Below, one piece after another: positions 62,877-64,000 of a stretch of DNA of 64,000 bases. This stretch comes from Haliotis asinina (lineage: Eukaryota > Mollusca > Gastropoda > Lepetellida > Haliotidae), in contig NC_090280.1 of NCBI RefSeq assembly GCF_037392515.1, positions 58,460,004-58,524,003 on the forward strand, read 5' to 3'. The notes below the pieces were generated by a model that was not told where the DNA came from, made no database searches, and saw only the letters and a list, made by a program, of their open reading frames with translations. The translations under genes were made by a program, and so were the position numbers. Every line of letters starts with the position of its first letter. Position 1 is the stretch's first letter.

Positions 62877-63157
62877 GACTGCAAGTGGCAAACTATCCCC
62901 ATGAAGTTGCTACCGGAAAGTATGACTGAATGTGGCAATCAGATGCTATGCAGTTGCTATCTGAAAGACTGACTGCGTGTGGCGATCAGATGCCATAAAG
63001 TTGCTATCTGAAAGTCTGACTGCATGTGGCAATCAGATGCTATGCAGTTGCTATCTGAAAGTCTGACTGCATGTGGCAATCAGATGCTATGCAGTTGCTA
63101 TCTGAAAGACTGACTGCGTGTGGCAATCAGTTGCTATAAAGTTGCTATCTGAAAGCC
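62877..63157. repeat. 47-bp tandem repeat, six units
   Basis: Unit starts GACTGCATGTGGCAATCAGA and continues TGCTATGCAGTTGCTATCTG + AAAGTCT. Units start at 62,877 (degenerate), 62,924, 62,971, 63,018, 63,065 and 63,112. A further partial unit reappears at 63,416-63,450 beyond the inserted SINE. Confidence 0.9.
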
Positions 63158-63159
63158 AG

Positions 63160-63415
63160 GGTGAGTGGTTTTAGTTTTACGCCGCGCCCAGCAATATTCT
63201 ATATAGCGGGGGTCTGTAACTAACCGAGCCTGGAGCAGACAATCCAATGATCAACGGTATGAGCATCGATCTGCACAATTGGGAACTGATTACATGTGCC
63301 AACCAAGTCAGCGAGTCTGACCACCCGATCCCGTCAGTCGCCTCTTACCACAAGCCTTGGGTGGCAAGTATGGGTTGTTGAAGACCTTTTCTACCCCGGA
63401 TCTTCACGGGTAGCT
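63160..63415 (-). repeat. SINE family A, full length, inserted into the 47-bp array
   Basis: Minus-strand full family A: TTTTAGTTTTACGCCGCGCC (tail), GGGGGTCTGTAACTAACCGA, CAATGATCAACGGTATGAGC, CAAGTCAGCGAGTCTGACCA, CCCGATCCCGTCAGTCGCCT, AAGACCTTTTCTACCCCGGA and TCTTCACGGGTA (head). GAAAG flanks it on both sides, consistent with insertion into one repeat unit. The best reference copy of the family in this window. Confidence 0.9.
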
Positions 63416-63450
63416 GAAAGTCCGATTGCATGTGGCAATCCGATGCCAAC

Positions 63451-64000
63451 ATTTCTCTTCTGAGGACACATCATAGCTAATCGCTCTTATTCATCCAATT
63501 GTTCCATGTTCAGAAGAGCCAAGTAGTTTATTTCTATGAAGACCATTGGCCTATATACACATCGTGTAATACAGTTTACATTGAACAGTGTATACGGACG
63601 TAACATATATATTACACATGTGCAACGTTTCAAACAGGCGCTGCTTTTAAGATTCATCTTTGACAAACATATCCACAGAGTTTTAAATTTAATACATCAA
63701 TTAGCTTAACTGAATTAATTAGCTGTCTGAATCTGTGAATTCTTGGATGTGGTGATACCTGTATGGTAGATAAAGTTTTTTTTTACATTCCTATACTATT
63801 TACATGCAATTTACATTACTTAACTTTTAACTTTAACTTTCCATCGCCATAAAAATCGTTGGATTTGCGGGTGAAATATCTTAAGCTTTAGGTAAAGACA
63901 TTTCTCACCCTATATGACAAATCTTGCACACATCATGAAAGATACACGCGGCAAGAAAAAACATTATCGAGATATTTATGCGAATCTACTGTTGTAACAT
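63451..64000. other. Non-coding right edge
   Basis: AT-rich, no gene or repeat recognised. Confidence 0.4.

Overview
This window is animal nuclear DNA, most probably from a gastropod mollusc and possibly abalone-like (Haliotis). Three things point there. It is low-density, repeat-rich DNA with intron-type signals. It holds many copies of two SINE families whose cores I associate with abalone genomes. It carries the terminal exon of a Shaw/Kv3-type voltage-gated potassium channel (19,536-20,471). The species call is an inference, not a search result.

The centrepiece is a nearly complete Polinton/Maverick (adintovirus-like) integrated DNA virus-transposon at 22,285-36,560 (14.3 kb). It has AGT...ACT ends, long terminal inverted repeats (about 344 and 313 bp) and a 5-6 bp target duplication (ACTTT/TACTTT). 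It encodes a protein-primed family B DNA polymerase, a DDE integrase, an FtsK/HerA-type packaging ATPase, a double-jelly-roll major capsid protein, a probable penton protein, two related fibre-like proteins, a coiled-coil/amphipathic core-membrane protein and several small membrane or Cys-rich proteins. Genes are packed head to tail or back to back, with two very short AT-only divergent promoter gaps (25,535-25,563 and 27,895-27,926) and several overlapping reading frames. Replication and integration genes lie at the right end. Penton, fibres and the membrane protein run leftward, and capsid, ATPase and small proteins run rightward. I see no adenain-like maturation protease. Three structural genes carry single-base-type frame breaks, while polymerase, integrase, ATPase and major capsid are open. 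A perfect 208-bp copy of an internal segment sits immediately outside the left inverted repeat.

The flanks contain little else that is coding. From 1 to 19,300 there are SINE copies, foldback/MITE-like palindromes, a LINE ORF2 remnant (3.3-4.1 kb), minisatellites (5.8 and 7.1 kb), a Tc1/mariner relic (16.4-17.0 kb) and LINE reverse-transcriptase relics (17.6-18.8 kb). From 36,561 to 64,000 there are microsatellites and satellite-like arrays (38.2, 41.4, 49.8, 51.2 and 62.9 kb), more SINEs, LINE and Tc1 relics, a CGACA-rich dispersed repeat, a 1.3-kb TTAA-flanked non-autonomous DNA transposon (53.0-54.3 kb), and near the right end one plausible coiled-coil host exon (59,619-60,081). Most of the remaining sequence shows nothing I can support as functional.
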